A stretch of 60,000 nt of DNA from Apostichopus japonicus (lineage: Eukaryota; Echinodermata; Holothuroidea; Aspidochirotida; Stichopodidae), in assembly GCF_037975245.1 (NCBI RefSeq), contig NC_092572.1:8139501-8199500 (forward strand), given 5' to 3'. Position 1 is the first letter of the stretch, and each line of letters opens with the position of its first letter. The position numbers were made by a program, and so were the translations under genes. Below are positions 12,478-23,790 of the stretch, in pieces. A model generated the notes under the pieces. The model worked only from the letters and a program-made list of their open reading frames with translations, had not been told where the DNA came from and ran no database searches.

Positions 12478-12485
12478 TGACGTCA
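12478..12485. promoter_or_regulatory. TGACGTCA (CRE-type bZIP site)
   Basis: A perfect palindromic CREB/ATF site in the spacer between the two receptor genes. Motif match only. Confidence 0.35.
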
Positions 12486-13975
12486 TCTTTGGTATACCGC
12501 GAAAATCAAACGCTGATATAGGTACTGTTTATACACAGATAGCAAACAATTGTACTGTATTTGACTTCCAATTTTCAGCGATTGAAAAGCTATTAGCTTG
12601 AAACAAGAACACATGAAGGTAAACAAATAGTTATAAGACAATTTTAAGGAGAAATTTAGTAAAACAATTTAGTAAAATGGGTTATTTTTGCAAAATTTCC
12701 ACTCAAATGGAGGCATCGTTTACATAGCGGAGCGTCAATAGGTACGTACGGTACAATATACTGTACTGTAGAATATGCAAGCAGCATGCCGATTCCGTCA
12801 CACAATTGGATCGCAAGATACCGCAAACTAAACAGAAGAATAGACCTATAAAAGATGCCTCATGCGTGATATGTCACGGGAAATGGTTTACGTTACAATC
12901 ACCGAATTACCAAAAAAACACTAAACATAATCGAACAACTACGAGGAGACGATGGCCAGAATCGACCAGGGTAGCATATACATGACTAAGCTTCAGCTGA
13001 ACATAGTACTTAATCGTTTTAACACAGAAAAAGTATCCTGACAATAACCAAATTTAGCAGTGAATATCCAAATCCACGTTTATCGTTCAATCCTGGGCGA
13101 AATACTACCGTGACTCTGTGTAATTGCATAGAGTTAGGTCTAGTTGTAACAGGCCTTGACCAGTAACATCCCACAATCACAAGACAGTCACTAACAAAAT
13201 AAAACGTTCGATCGCTATATAGTACCGTTTTATTCCACTAATTGGACCATGTAGATGTCGGAATTAACATAACGGACAATATGACACATGTATCACGAAC
13301 TCACGATACTGGAATACAACAAATGAAATGGATAAATGCGATGAAAGCCTAACATGACTATTTACACATGCTGTGAACCAACCCCGGTGGGAGCTTTAAC
13401 TCACTACATGTACTAACAATGCTACCCTAGAGACGGTCTATACATGGTCTGCATACGTTCATCTCAAACAGTAAATAGTATACTGTCAATTGCGTGATAT
13501 AATGTTACATGTAAGGACGTCCAGGGCGTGTTTACGAGGAGACTTGAATTGGGTCAATTTCACATCAGCTATGTCCGCCACAGCTGTCGAAAGTAAGTTA
13601 AGGATTGCATAAATGCAAAATGGTGGGATTTTATGTTCATCGTAAAGTCTCCATGGTTGACCTTTCAACGAGCAATTAATGTTGTACAACAGCAACTTAT
13701 CCCTTATATGGTAGTCATATCGGTTTATCGGTATACTTGTTGACAAATTAAACTATGAGTTGCACTATTCCTCATCACTAAATGAAAATGAAAGTACAAG
13801 ATGTAGTTAATAACTTAAATCCATAACGGATACAGCAGCACGAACTATGTCTGATAGATATCGTTCAATCATATGAATACATACACATATATAGCTTATG
13901 CTACAGTGCATGATTTACCAGAAGTTTAGACGTTGACAACATTATGTGATGTCGAAGCATAGTTTGAGTTTAACG

Positions 13976-14433
13976 ATGGAAGGTAATGTTCACTTTTTAA
14001 GGGACACATCTTTCTCTTGTTTTAGTCAACTTGCTGCTCTTTAGTATTTGTTGTTATTCTTTCTCCTTCTTTCTAGTGTCGGTGGTGCTTCTGCTACTCA
14101 CAGTAACGGTCAGTTGTATGGGTGACAATTCCAATGCTGACGGACATGTGACTACAGCAGTGAAAGTTAAGCCGAACGAAAACGCTTGCTTGAAATGCCC
14201 TATCAGACGCATTCCTGGTAATACAGGGATTAATTGGAAGCACGGAGAGAACGTGATATTTAGAGACTACATACGGCGTCAAGTCGATAAGCACCTCCAG
14301 GTATCTAAGAATACCTGCAGTGAACCTTATGAAACACTGGAGTTGGTAAACGCTTCGAAATCCGTTAATCATGCAAAATTTACGTGTTGGAATAAAAGTG
14401 TTCTGGCTGCAACATTTGAAATAGACGTAAAAG
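13976..14433 (+). CDS. exons 1-2 of pseudokinase gene: start, signal peptide, Ig 1
   Basis: Exon 1 has only 7 coding bases (ATGGAAG) before GTAATG. Exon 2 can start after TTGTTTTAG (14026) or after TTCTTTCTAG (just before GTGTCGG near 14080). Both keep frame and yield a hydrophobic leader ending near SVVLLLLTVTVSC. Ig 1 has both cysteines and the tryptophan (CLKCPI, INWKHG, KFTCWN). The donor after GACGTAAAAG is phase 1. Confidence 0.62.
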
Positions 14434-17400
14434 GTAGGTAAACATGCCGCTATGTCTCGATTGTTGAGACCATCGTTACTGTCGAACTAGAGCTGCAACA
14501 ATAACATGATATTACTGCTCTACAAGAATTCATAAGTAATGAGTTTGAAATGACCCTATTACTAAATCACAAATTTAGATTAAATACATTATATAACATT
14601 AAACTGTAGTTGATATTATTTAAAGTTAATATCGTGGTGCCTTGTATTCTTTATTAGCTGTGTACGCAACATTTGTTATTACGATTATTATCAAGTAACA
14701 ATTATTGAAAGTACTTAATCATTTTTATTATTAATATTAACAATGGTAAATGTATTTCAGTACATCTAGTCGTTCTTGCCCTTAAAATTCCACCACATTA
14801 TAGCATTATAGCATTATAGACTACTTTGTTTAAGAACAATCTTAAAGTTGAAGAATGTTTTTATGTAAATTTAACAACTTCCGATTAGAAGGACGCTTTC
14901 TTCTTTCTATTTTCATTCTTGAAAAAAGGAATACCAAACGTGAAGATCATGATTGATAACCGGATGATTTCTACATTATTAAACGTTCAACCAGGATCAA
15001 ATGAAACCTTGCAATGTGATGTCAATGATGCTATCGCACCTTTCAATATTACATGGGCTATAAATGGCACGGTCAACAGAACTAATACGGAAGAGGATGA
15101 CACTCATTTGACATCAAATTTAAGTATTCACCTGATCGACAGTCCACTTTTAATTACATGCCAGGTAACAGGACTCTGGATTAGTAAAGTGTTTGCAAAC
15201 ATATCGATTATTCCCGTAAATGTGGACGAACATACAACAGGTATTTCTTTTTTTGTAATTTGGTATTCATTCTGTGTTATAATTAGTATTAACGTAATGA
15301 TGCACAACTGCAACGCTTTTTCAAAAAGAATTTCGAAAAATGATGATATCAATGATAACTCAATTAGTTTAAGTTTCAAAGATGTAAAAACAGTCTTGTA
15401 AAGTGGATTTTTATCGAATAAGATTTAAGTCAAAGTAAAGCATCGAAAAAAAAAATATGTTCAAGCGTTTCACCATAACCCTGTTAAAGAATCGAAAAGT
15501 ATAGACGTTGATCAATATTAAGGTTACAGGTTCGCAGGAATATATGCAATAACTTGAACAAGAGATGGTGCATACCTGTGTCGAATTTGCTGACAGTTTA
15601 GATTTTCTGCTAGTACATGCATTCAATTAAGGTACAAAGGAAAATTTGAGTTACCTATATTTCTTGTGTTGCAGTTACAAAATATATGTAGGCATTTAAA
15701 TAACTATATTTTATGTGTGGACTGGAACACATTTATTAATAAAATTTTAAGTCAAATATTCTCTTGCAATCCAACCAACTATTTTTAGGAAGGCTGTTGT
15801 ATTTATAACAACAAACATTTAAAGAAAAAATGTGCCATACGTTAATTACACAAGTTCCACTTACCTAATTGTCCCTATGTTTTAAGATTACAGTTTTGCA
15901 TAAGTTTGAAATGTATCTAACAAGCGCCTTTTCTCTATTGCAGACAAAAATGATGATGCTTTCGTTGCATTGTGCATTACGGTACCTGTCCTTTTCCTAG
16001 CGTCTATATTTACAAGTGTCGGTCTTTATCGCAGAATGCAAAGTAAGTACCTTAAGAACGATTATGAGCAATATAATCATGGACACGGGAAACTATTCAA
16101 TTTATGTAAAAGCAAATTGGAAGAACCTTGTTTTTTCACATTTGATGGATATATATTGAACACGAACACGCAGGAATGGAAAATGCAATGAGTCAGTGTC
16201 AGCCACGACTGCTTATGAACCTACCATCAGAATATACTTTTTGGTTTGCATTGTTAGAAAGACGGTTTCATACTGATATAGCATTGATTAGTAGAGTTAC
16301 TTATCCATCTGTCGAGTATTGCAAACACATTATAGTCCTGCAGTTGAATAATATGTGAACGATTCCTCATTCAATGGTTGTTTCATCTACACTGTTGGTA
16401 AGGCAATATCTTATGCAAAGTACTGAAGCCTAAATGAATTTATCGACATATCCTATATTAACCTAAAAATGACCACCGCAGGCAAAACCTCTTCCTTTCA
16501 AATATATTAACGTGTGAAGCAAATACTAAACAACTATTTTCTTTCTAACAGGGCACAGCAGGAACTCCCTTAACATTAAGTAAGTAACTTATTCAGTATA
16601 ACGCAAAGTCCTCTTTTGTCTTCATCGACAGTGTATCTATAGGAGTTACTTCTTTTCTTACTTCTTTTCTTTTTGAGATCCACAAGGACTCCATTCTATA
16701 GTAAACCAAGACAACGATGTTTCAGTTACTTGTAGAATTGTAACTATGGGATTGCCCTTGGAATGAATCAATTGAGATCGTGATGTCTCATTTGTTCATG
16801 CTCTGTAGTAATATGTAGACTGCGTATTAATGATGACTTGTATTGATTCCGTGCTAGTATACTTGTATTCAAGTATAGCTGCCTTGACTCGTACTTGTCC
16901 TGGTAGATTTAAACCAGAAATCGTATGCAAATTGGAATATAACATATAGATAGCAGTTCTGAAATAAATACTCTTATTCGTCTTTAGAGCCTCCTCTTAC
17001 TACACTTGTGAAAGTGAACAAAATACCCGAGTGAAAAACTGGGACTTCCGATATACCTTAGATTCTTTAAGTCGAGATCCAAAAAACACAGCATAGGGCT
17101 CGATGTTTCTTGTATTAACTAGAGTTATTGTCACCACTGGCTATGCATTATAAGTAAAATAATCATGATGATACTGTACCAACATTATGTTATCAGCACC
17201 ACTGTGTTCTAATGCTCACTTCAAATAAGCCACAATTTGATTCCGTGTTTACACCTGTTTTTTTAATCTAAAAAGGCCTCCATCAAGACAAACTAACTCT
17301 GACGATGTTGACACCGTTCAGGGTATGACCGTCAATCCTGTGTATGATGATGTGAGCGATAATGACGAAAATCCAAACAAAGATTCACCAGCAGACAACG

Positions 17401-20400
17401 GTAAAGAAACTATTGACACTATATGAATTGTTAATTTACCTATTGTAAAAACTCTTGATGAATGAAATAATGTTCTTTATTACTCACATCATTACTAGTT
17501 ACCTTCAAACCACAATCACATCATACTGATAAGGTTCTATTTTGTGCTCCATCAAATGACATGTTTAAAAATGTAGGTTAGGCAAATTGGCGTCGGGTCT
17601 CATTCATTGATGATATGTTCTTACAAGATACAAAAACAATCGACATTGTTTTATAGTTTATGCAACAAGAGAATAACTTCAAACAATTTAGTATGCACCA
17701 ATTGTCGACTTCGTTATGGGAATAATCACTGACTCCAAGCATGTCTATTTTTAATATTATTAACAAGTAGGAGAAAATCAATGTTTACTTTTATTTTAAG
17801 TGAATGCGCAAGATGACTACCACACTACATTAGCAATTTGCTTGAAAACTAGTCGAATGTTTGAATACTGGAGTGCTAGGTACACCAAAGGGGAAAACAA
17901 AGATGTAAAATGTTTTGCAAAAACATTGTCAGGTAAGAAAACATTCTTTTAGTTTCGACTCATCTAAACTTGAGCTGTTTCAACAAAAACAAACTAGTGT
18001 TTGTATACCAATGTTCTGCACAATGAAAACATCATCGCCTAATTAAGTGTACCTGCGACTCTAATGTAAAGCTTATATTGCAGTGCCTAACTTGCTCGTA
18101 AGCTAACAACCAGCCATCGAATACATTTTCTATTGATTTCACTTTCTGAAGGATCAGCTACAATGAACGATGCGAGATCCTTCCAGGAGCTGGCAATTGC
18201 CTTGAACTCTCTCCGGGCACATTCCAGTATTGTTAAGTTACTTTGCATCTCCGTCGACGAACGTAAGTGTCTCTCAAACTCATTCTCTCTTCCCCAACCA
18301 AAAGGTTTGTCATTTGTTTTGTGTAAAGGAGGGGCGGGGTCAACAAATTTTTTAAAGCCATCAAAATATTTATGTGAAATACGTTTGCCTTATATGAATA
18401 ACTTTGTTGGAAACTCATGAAACTCAGATAAAGGGACAAAATACATTCTTGATAATAAAATGCATTAGACGAAGGGGAAGAAAGTCAAACCGACGCCTGC
18501 CCTTATCCCAAACTCTTTCCGAGCACCAACCAATTGTTTGATGTCTTTGTTGATATTTTGCAGTACCTTATTCAATCTTTTACGAGCAGTTGGATGGTGG
18601 ATCTTTAAGGGATTTCATGATGACACATTACCAAGGTGCAAGGGAGTCCCATGCGGCGTCAACGGGCACTGGTAACCAAGACTTCTTACAAGAAAAGATG
18701 AAAATGGAGCTGCAAGAACTGATATATTTTGCATTAAATATAAATAAAGGATTACGTTTTCTTTCGGGGCAAAAGGTACACCAACTGAACATTTTCCGTC
18801 TTTGTATATTGTTAACAAGTCTTGAACGTATTCACTTCATTCCACTTACTATATTAAATCATTCGAGTGTCTACGTTTCTTAAAGTTTCACTTTTCCTTT
18901 CAATGTATTACTGCTTGAAGTGCATATCGCTTTCATTACGACAAGAACCCCACAGCTGTACGTATATATCAAAACACTGCTACTTGACCTCACTTCTTAT
19001 CCTTATGATATGTAATACTACAAGGGTAAAGATTATGTTATACTAACATATCAACACATAAAGTGACGTGGTATAACGTCAATTGTCCCGTGCTTAGATA
19101 TAGGGAAGTTTTAGAAAATGTTCACAACACTTATGAAAGCTTTATTTGAATCATCTTAAGTACTTCAACGTGTAGACATCCACTCCACTTACGTATATTG
19201 GACCATTTGAGTGTCTACGTGTTTTTAAAATTTAACTTTTCCTGTCAATTTATCACTTCTTGAAGTGCAATAAGAAGTTTCAATACGATACTAACTTCAC
19301 ACAATTCCCCTATATCAAATATCGTTAACATTGTTGTTATATATTGCCGTATGTAATTAATGTCTGTTAGCTGTAACTAAGACACAAACATGTCCTCTTA
19401 TGATACTTTAGTTGAAGATCATTCTTTTGTTTTTTAGTTGCCTAACTAAATATATTTCTTTATCGCTTTTCATCCTGTCTAAGTTCTGTCACCCAGCCTT
19501 GTGCCTAAAGAAGGTTCTTCTCTCTAGTATTGGACAGTGCAAGCTCTATGATATCTGTCCTTTGAGCTCAGCTATGAGAAAGGTTGAAGAACTTATGAAA
19601 AAGGTAACCTAATTCGTAACATGTATGAGGGACATATGACGAAATATTGGAAGTTTAGTGGTTAGACCGAGCTGAATGAAATGTAGTAGCTTTCATGTTG
19701 TACTAAAGATCTGATGTAAGCATATGCGAAGTCAGAGAAATGGCCACTGTAAGTGCAAACGATTTCGTCGTTAAATATTATTCAATAAATGATCTCGCCA
19801 TCCTAAATGACTCATTTTGGCATATCTATCAAATCCATGATCCTGTGGGTACCTTTTATTTTATTTCGTTAACTGCATAAGAAATATAACTTTGCAGTTT
19901 TCCACTTCAACAGGAACGTCCACCCATTGCATGGATACCTCCCGAGACAATTTTTATGCAGGAATATTACCAAGCTAGCGATGTATGGGGATTTGCAGTA
20001 CTATTATGGGAGTTATTTTCTTTTGGTAAGAACAATAATCAACGTATCACTGTTTCTGATATAGCAATAAATGGAATGGTTCGGATAAACGATTCCTAAG
20101 CATTATCGTCCCTTTAAATATTTAAAACATATTGTTTGTTTTCAATTTCGTCTGTAAGTTATCTGAAATAATTGCTTGCTTAATATTAACTTGTGTTGGG
20201 GAGGCATGCAAGATACGTTAGATAACCATTACCGTTAAGTTGGGCTCTACAGTATTTACGATACTTGTAATAGTTAAGGTGATAACCAGTATCTTCTTGA
20301 CATTTACGCGCACTAGTATATGAGTCAAAGGTCAATGGCAACTAACAACATTAAAGGTTTATATTCTTGTGTAGAAGATCACATGTGTTAAAGCATATTA

Positions 20401-22317
20401 TACCTACTTTATATTATCATAGGAAACAGAAATTTGAATATATTAACAAGTGTTATATATAAATTAAAGTGTGAAAGGGAAATGGAAACCAATTAATACA
20501 TATAATGTCTAACTTGATTTATTTATCTTTAGGTGAAATTCCACTTGCAAGAGTCAGCGACTCTGATATCGAAAAGCAAATCAGGGGAGGATTTATCTTA
20601 CCGCAACCTCTCTGTTGTCCTGGAGCTGTGTAAGACATCTTCAGTTTTCACTTTGAATATTTTCTAAAGTTGATAACGTTTAAAGAAATATGTCTTTGTC
20701 TTCTTTGCAAAACCTCTCCCTGCCATTAGTGGAACAAAATAAAACTACTTGCAATCTTATACGATCCTCTGACAAGGTTTCCATGTCAGAGCTGTAATTT
20801 GAGTTAATACTAAAAAAATGCAAACAGTGAAACGGAAAGGGGTATTTTATCTGGATATAATACAAACCGATATCCACGTTTTCAACACCCCACCTCTCTT
20901 TCCCCTCCCCAAAACCACTCCATATCATGATATTATAAATAAATTCGCTGCAAAGTTAGCGACTCCGAAATCTATAAAGAATAAAATTGCAAAGGGAACT
21001 ACATGTAAGTATATGATGATGATTTCTTGACCTTGGGTCACAGACAGCTAGGGCCTTTAAGACTACTAGTCATTAATATTCACGTTCCAGCATAAAACAC
21101 AGCTTTTATAAGATGATATGTACTGCCAAAAAAGCTTTCTGGTATGCACTTGCGAAACAATGAAGTGTCCTACCAGCAACTCTTTTTCTCTTGAACATTT
21201 TCTATTAATAATTCCAAACGTATGGTATAATCGAACGTACAACTCATTAGGAGCAGTAGACACACCTGAATAAGTATGGAAAATAGCCACATGTTAGCCG
21301 TAAACGCATAGGGTATGTAAACACGTACATCAGAGAACATAATCATAGATTTTGAAATATATAATATATTTCTAATATTTATAAGTATGTCTTCTTTCGG
21401 AATAACGTCATCGGAGTAATACAAATCATTGCAGACGATCGATAATATATGAAGTGATACACATTTGTAGAGTTATAATGTTTATTGAAACATTCAGGGA
21501 TAGTCGGCAAATTCGAAACCTTTTCATCAACAAAATACAGAAACTGATGTTTATGAATTTCGAAATTTTATTTCACATTTTCTTCACAGGTATGGTATTA
21601 TGCTTTCTTCTTGGAGCAACAGAAAAAGGGAGCGACCTAATTTTAGTGCGATAGCAACTAAACTAAAAAATATGGTGACAAAATTACAACAGGTAAGAAT
21701 TGTACATTATATTACTACAGCCCTTTCACATAGGTCTCATTAATTAACAGGTTTTATATATGAACTACTCTGAAGGTTGTTGGCAAGTGTAGTAAGATAA
21801 TAATTGTACCGGGAACACTAGATGTACCAGTGATAGTTCCAAAAGAAATGCAGAGATGCTTATTGCTTTCTTTGGCTCACCAATGACTATTAATAATAAT
21901 AAGGAACATGTAGTATAACTGTGCTGTGGAATCAAGTGGCTTACATACACATTTAACATGAAAGAAAATCAACCATAGATGCCGTTCATTTTGAATGATT
22001 TGCGGGAGTCAGGTTACACTTTCGCGGGCCCTTTGTCAATTTGGCTCTGGTTGTCGAAGCATCTGACGACGACAGGATGTTATACATTATTGGGAATTGT
22101 GTCTTGTTTCGAAGTAGTAACGTTAACACATATGCTTCGTACGTTAAAACTACATGCACTTTGGTTGTCTCATATATAGAGGGAACAACCACCGCTACCC
22201 GCTGAAAGGAACCAAGACACAACCGAATCTCACCCAGTCACCGATGTACAGGAATCTGCCCATTCGACGTCATACTTCGTCCTCGAGTCAAAGTTCCAAA
22301 CAAATGATTATGTCTAG
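13976..22317 (+). CDS. Ig-Ig-transmembrane receptor tyrosine pseudokinase, 14 exons
   Basis: Predicted receptor-tyrosine-kinase-like protein of 667 residues. Exons: 13976-13982, 14026-14433, 14929-15240, 15944-16042, 16552-16579, 17276-17400, 17801-17932, 18152-18262, 18564-18775, 19484-19603, 19914-20025, 20533-20629, 21590-21692, 22180-22317. All junctions are GT-AG, the summed phase is exact and the stop is TAG at 22315. Layout: signal peptide, Ig 1 (about 30-138), Ig 2 (about 139-242), TM 248-270, juxtamembrane with NPVY 305-308, kinase-like domain about 335-622, tail 623-667. The C-lobe is clearly tyrosine-kinase-like (PPIAWIPPE, ASDVWGFAVLLWELFSFG, RKRERPNFSAI). HRDxxxxN is changed to HPALCLKK and DFG to DIC, so phosphotransfer is not expected; a scaffold or allosteric partner role is the inference. 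Confidence 0.78.
14929..15240 (+). CDS. exon 3 of pseudokinase gene: Ig domain 2
   Basis: Phase-1 exon with a complete Ig core: ETLQCDV, FNITWAI, LLITCQV. Several N-X-S/T sites are present (NET, NIT, NGT, NRT, NLS, NIS), so heavy glycosylation is likely. The acceptor is a weaker TTGAAAAAAG; the donor is GTATTT. Confidence 0.7.
15944..16042 (+). CDS. exon 4 of pseudokinase gene: transmembrane helix
   Basis: Acidic stalk (DKNDD), about 23 hydrophobic residues (AFVALCITVPVLFLASIFTS and on), then YRRM. The acceptor CTCTATTGCAG and donor GTAAGT are strong. Phase and position match the TM exon of the Ig-NACHT gene. Confidence 0.75.
16552..17400 (+). CDS. exons 5-6 of pseudokinase gene: juxtamembrane segment
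   Basis: Exons 16552-16579 (28 nt, basic RHSRNSLNI) and 17276-17400 (125 nt). The second carries VNPVYDDV: an NPXY motif at 305-308, known in other receptors as a PTB-domain and endocytic-adaptor site. The rest is Asp/Asn-rich and probably unstructured. Confidence 0.6.
17801..18775 (+). CDS. exons 7-9 of pseudokinase gene: kinase N-lobe, hinge and helix E
   Basis: Exons 17801-17932, 18152-18262 and 18564-18775. The beta-3 lysine is probably K367 in CFAKTL; the preceding glycine-rich loop GxGxxG is absent. Helix C contains FQELAIALNSL and is followed by HSSIVKLL, matching the usual H-x-NIV-x-LLG strand. The hinge region is YEQLDGGSLRDFM, then a Gly/Ser/Thr insert, then helix E (ELIYFALNINKGLRFLSGQK). 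Confidence 0.65.
19484..19603 (+). CDS. exon 10 of pseudokinase gene: degenerate catalytic loop
   Basis: Aligns to kinase subdomains VIb-VII. FCHPALCLKKVLL replaces the usual FVHRDLAARNVLL, losing catalytic Asp (A483) and metal-binding Asn (K488). LYDIC replaces the DFG region (Asp501 kept, Phe and Gly lost). Frame is intact with good borders, so the changes are not a frameshift artefact. Confidence 0.7.
19914..21692 (+). CDS. exons 11-13 of pseudokinase gene: kinase C-lobe
   Basis: Exons 19914-20025, 20533-20629 and 21590-21692. They carry the APE-equivalent PPE (527-529), the helix F anchor SDVWGFAVLLWELFSFG with Asp541 kept, IRGGFILPQPLCCPGAV matching the G-x-RL-x-P-x-x-CP region, and a final SWSNRKRERPNFSAI matching the CW..RPxF motif with Cys lost. 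Structural residues are better conserved than catalytic ones. Confidence 0.75.
22180..22317 (+). CDS. exon 14 of pseudokinase gene: C-terminal tail
   Basis: After the CTCATATATAG acceptor the frame gives 45 residues rich in Ser, Thr, Gln and Pro, then TAG. Two tyrosines lie in TSYFVL and in NDYV at the very end. The first fits a loose YxxL pattern. No family recognised. Confidence 0.55.
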   Translation, partial: REQPPLPAERNQDTTESHPVTDVQESAHSTSYFVLESKFQTNDYV

Positions 22318-23582
22318 TATTATTTACAATGCGACAGTTTACTACTTCAGAACGCTGCAGCAAGTAATCGTTCCATTAACTTGGCACACTAAGCGCATCA
22401 CGTTCAAAGTATATACGTTCAAAGTATAAAACATTTTCAACGGGCATATCCTACAATACTGCATGAAAGCTGAGGTATTGTCTTTTCATGGCACTTGAAA
22501 ATTGGCATAACATGAAGGTTTATATTTTGAACTAGAAGAGGATCAAGTTTAGGATACTGAACCCCAACCTTTCCGTCTGCTCGCACGGAGTAATATCAAC
22601 ATTTAACTAAAGAATTTCGAAAATGGTTTTAGCCTTTAGGCAAGCATCTTCAGACCTCCTTATTTTCACACCAGCTGTAGGCCTACTTTGATTTATGATC
22701 TTCCCCCCAAAAAAGAAGAAAAGCAATAATGGTAACTGATAATATTCCAAAACCAGCATTACATTAGGTCACTTTAGATACTTTTTATCGAGCGGATGGA
22801 TATTAATATTATCATGGCATGATATACCTATATAAAATTAGGTCCATGCAGTGACGCGATAGGCCTACTCGTCTAAACACTTACGGTAGTGATTGCAATG
22901 ATAACTGCCTATATCATAAATTATACAACGATGATGCATATGCTACGTGTTAAACCGCCAGCATATTGAAACGAAAGTTTCAATTTTATTTGTATAAAGT
23001 AAATATTTAACTTTGATAACCTGTTCAAACATGTAGGTAAAAACCTGCATGGTTCAAAGTACACACTAAAAATATTCGTTTTAACAATGCGATTAACAGT
23101 GTACGTGTGCTAGTACAACATAAATCGTGTCAGTATTGTCTACATACTGCTACACCCCATTTAACACCCTGTATGATGATATGATCAACGTAAGAACCAG
23201 CCGGGAGACGCGTCTCATTTTTTACCAATAGAAAACTAGGGAAGCGAGGGGATAAGGGGGAGCAGGCCTAGTCCCATGAGCCGGGGTTAGTATGTAGGCT
23301 GGGAAAAAATATGGAGGGAAATGCATGGGAATACATAAAGAGTGCGAAGGGGGACCAGGTGAAACATGTTGCACTTGTGCTTTCGACGCCTTTCGTAACT
23401 TTGGACCCTGGTTACACATCCATTAGCCCTGATTCCTTCCTTCTCCCCACTTTACCACTCACATATACAGAGTTGTTTTCTTGTATGTTCCGGCTCTTAG
23501 TCGCAATCACGCCACAACCATTACACAAGTTAACTTATATTTGTGTAGCCTATATGCTAGACACATGAACCCAAAAACTATG

Positions 23583-23790
23583 GTGGTGGATAATCCAGGT
23601 TTAATCGGTCGATAATCATGGATTATCTTCGATAAACCGTGATTTTTAGTTGATAATCCATGTTTATCTAAATTACTCTGATAAACCTGGATATATCAAT
23701 TGAAAATCTCTAATTTTCGGTTGATATTCCAAATTTTATTCGATAATCCAGGTTTACCAGTCGAAAATCCTGGTTTATCGGCGACATTTC
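23583..23790. repeat. degenerate ~20-bp repeats in both orientations
   Basis: About ten units of the type CGATAATCCAGGTTTATCGG. Some read GGATTATC or GATAAACC, so direct and inverted copies are mixed and the segment can fold into several hairpins. Confidence 0.6.

Larger units (their letters stand above)
11258..13975. promoter_or_regulatory. shared spacer between two divergent receptor genes
   Basis: The 2.7 kb between the start codons of the Ig-NACHT (minus) and Ig-pseudokinase (plus) genes should hold both promoters and any 5' UTR exons. No coding sequence is recognised. The most motif-dense stretch is about 12380-12500, with a GTCACGTGAC palindrome and a TGACGTCA site 60 bp apart. Start sites cannot be placed from sequence alone. 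Confidence 0.45.
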
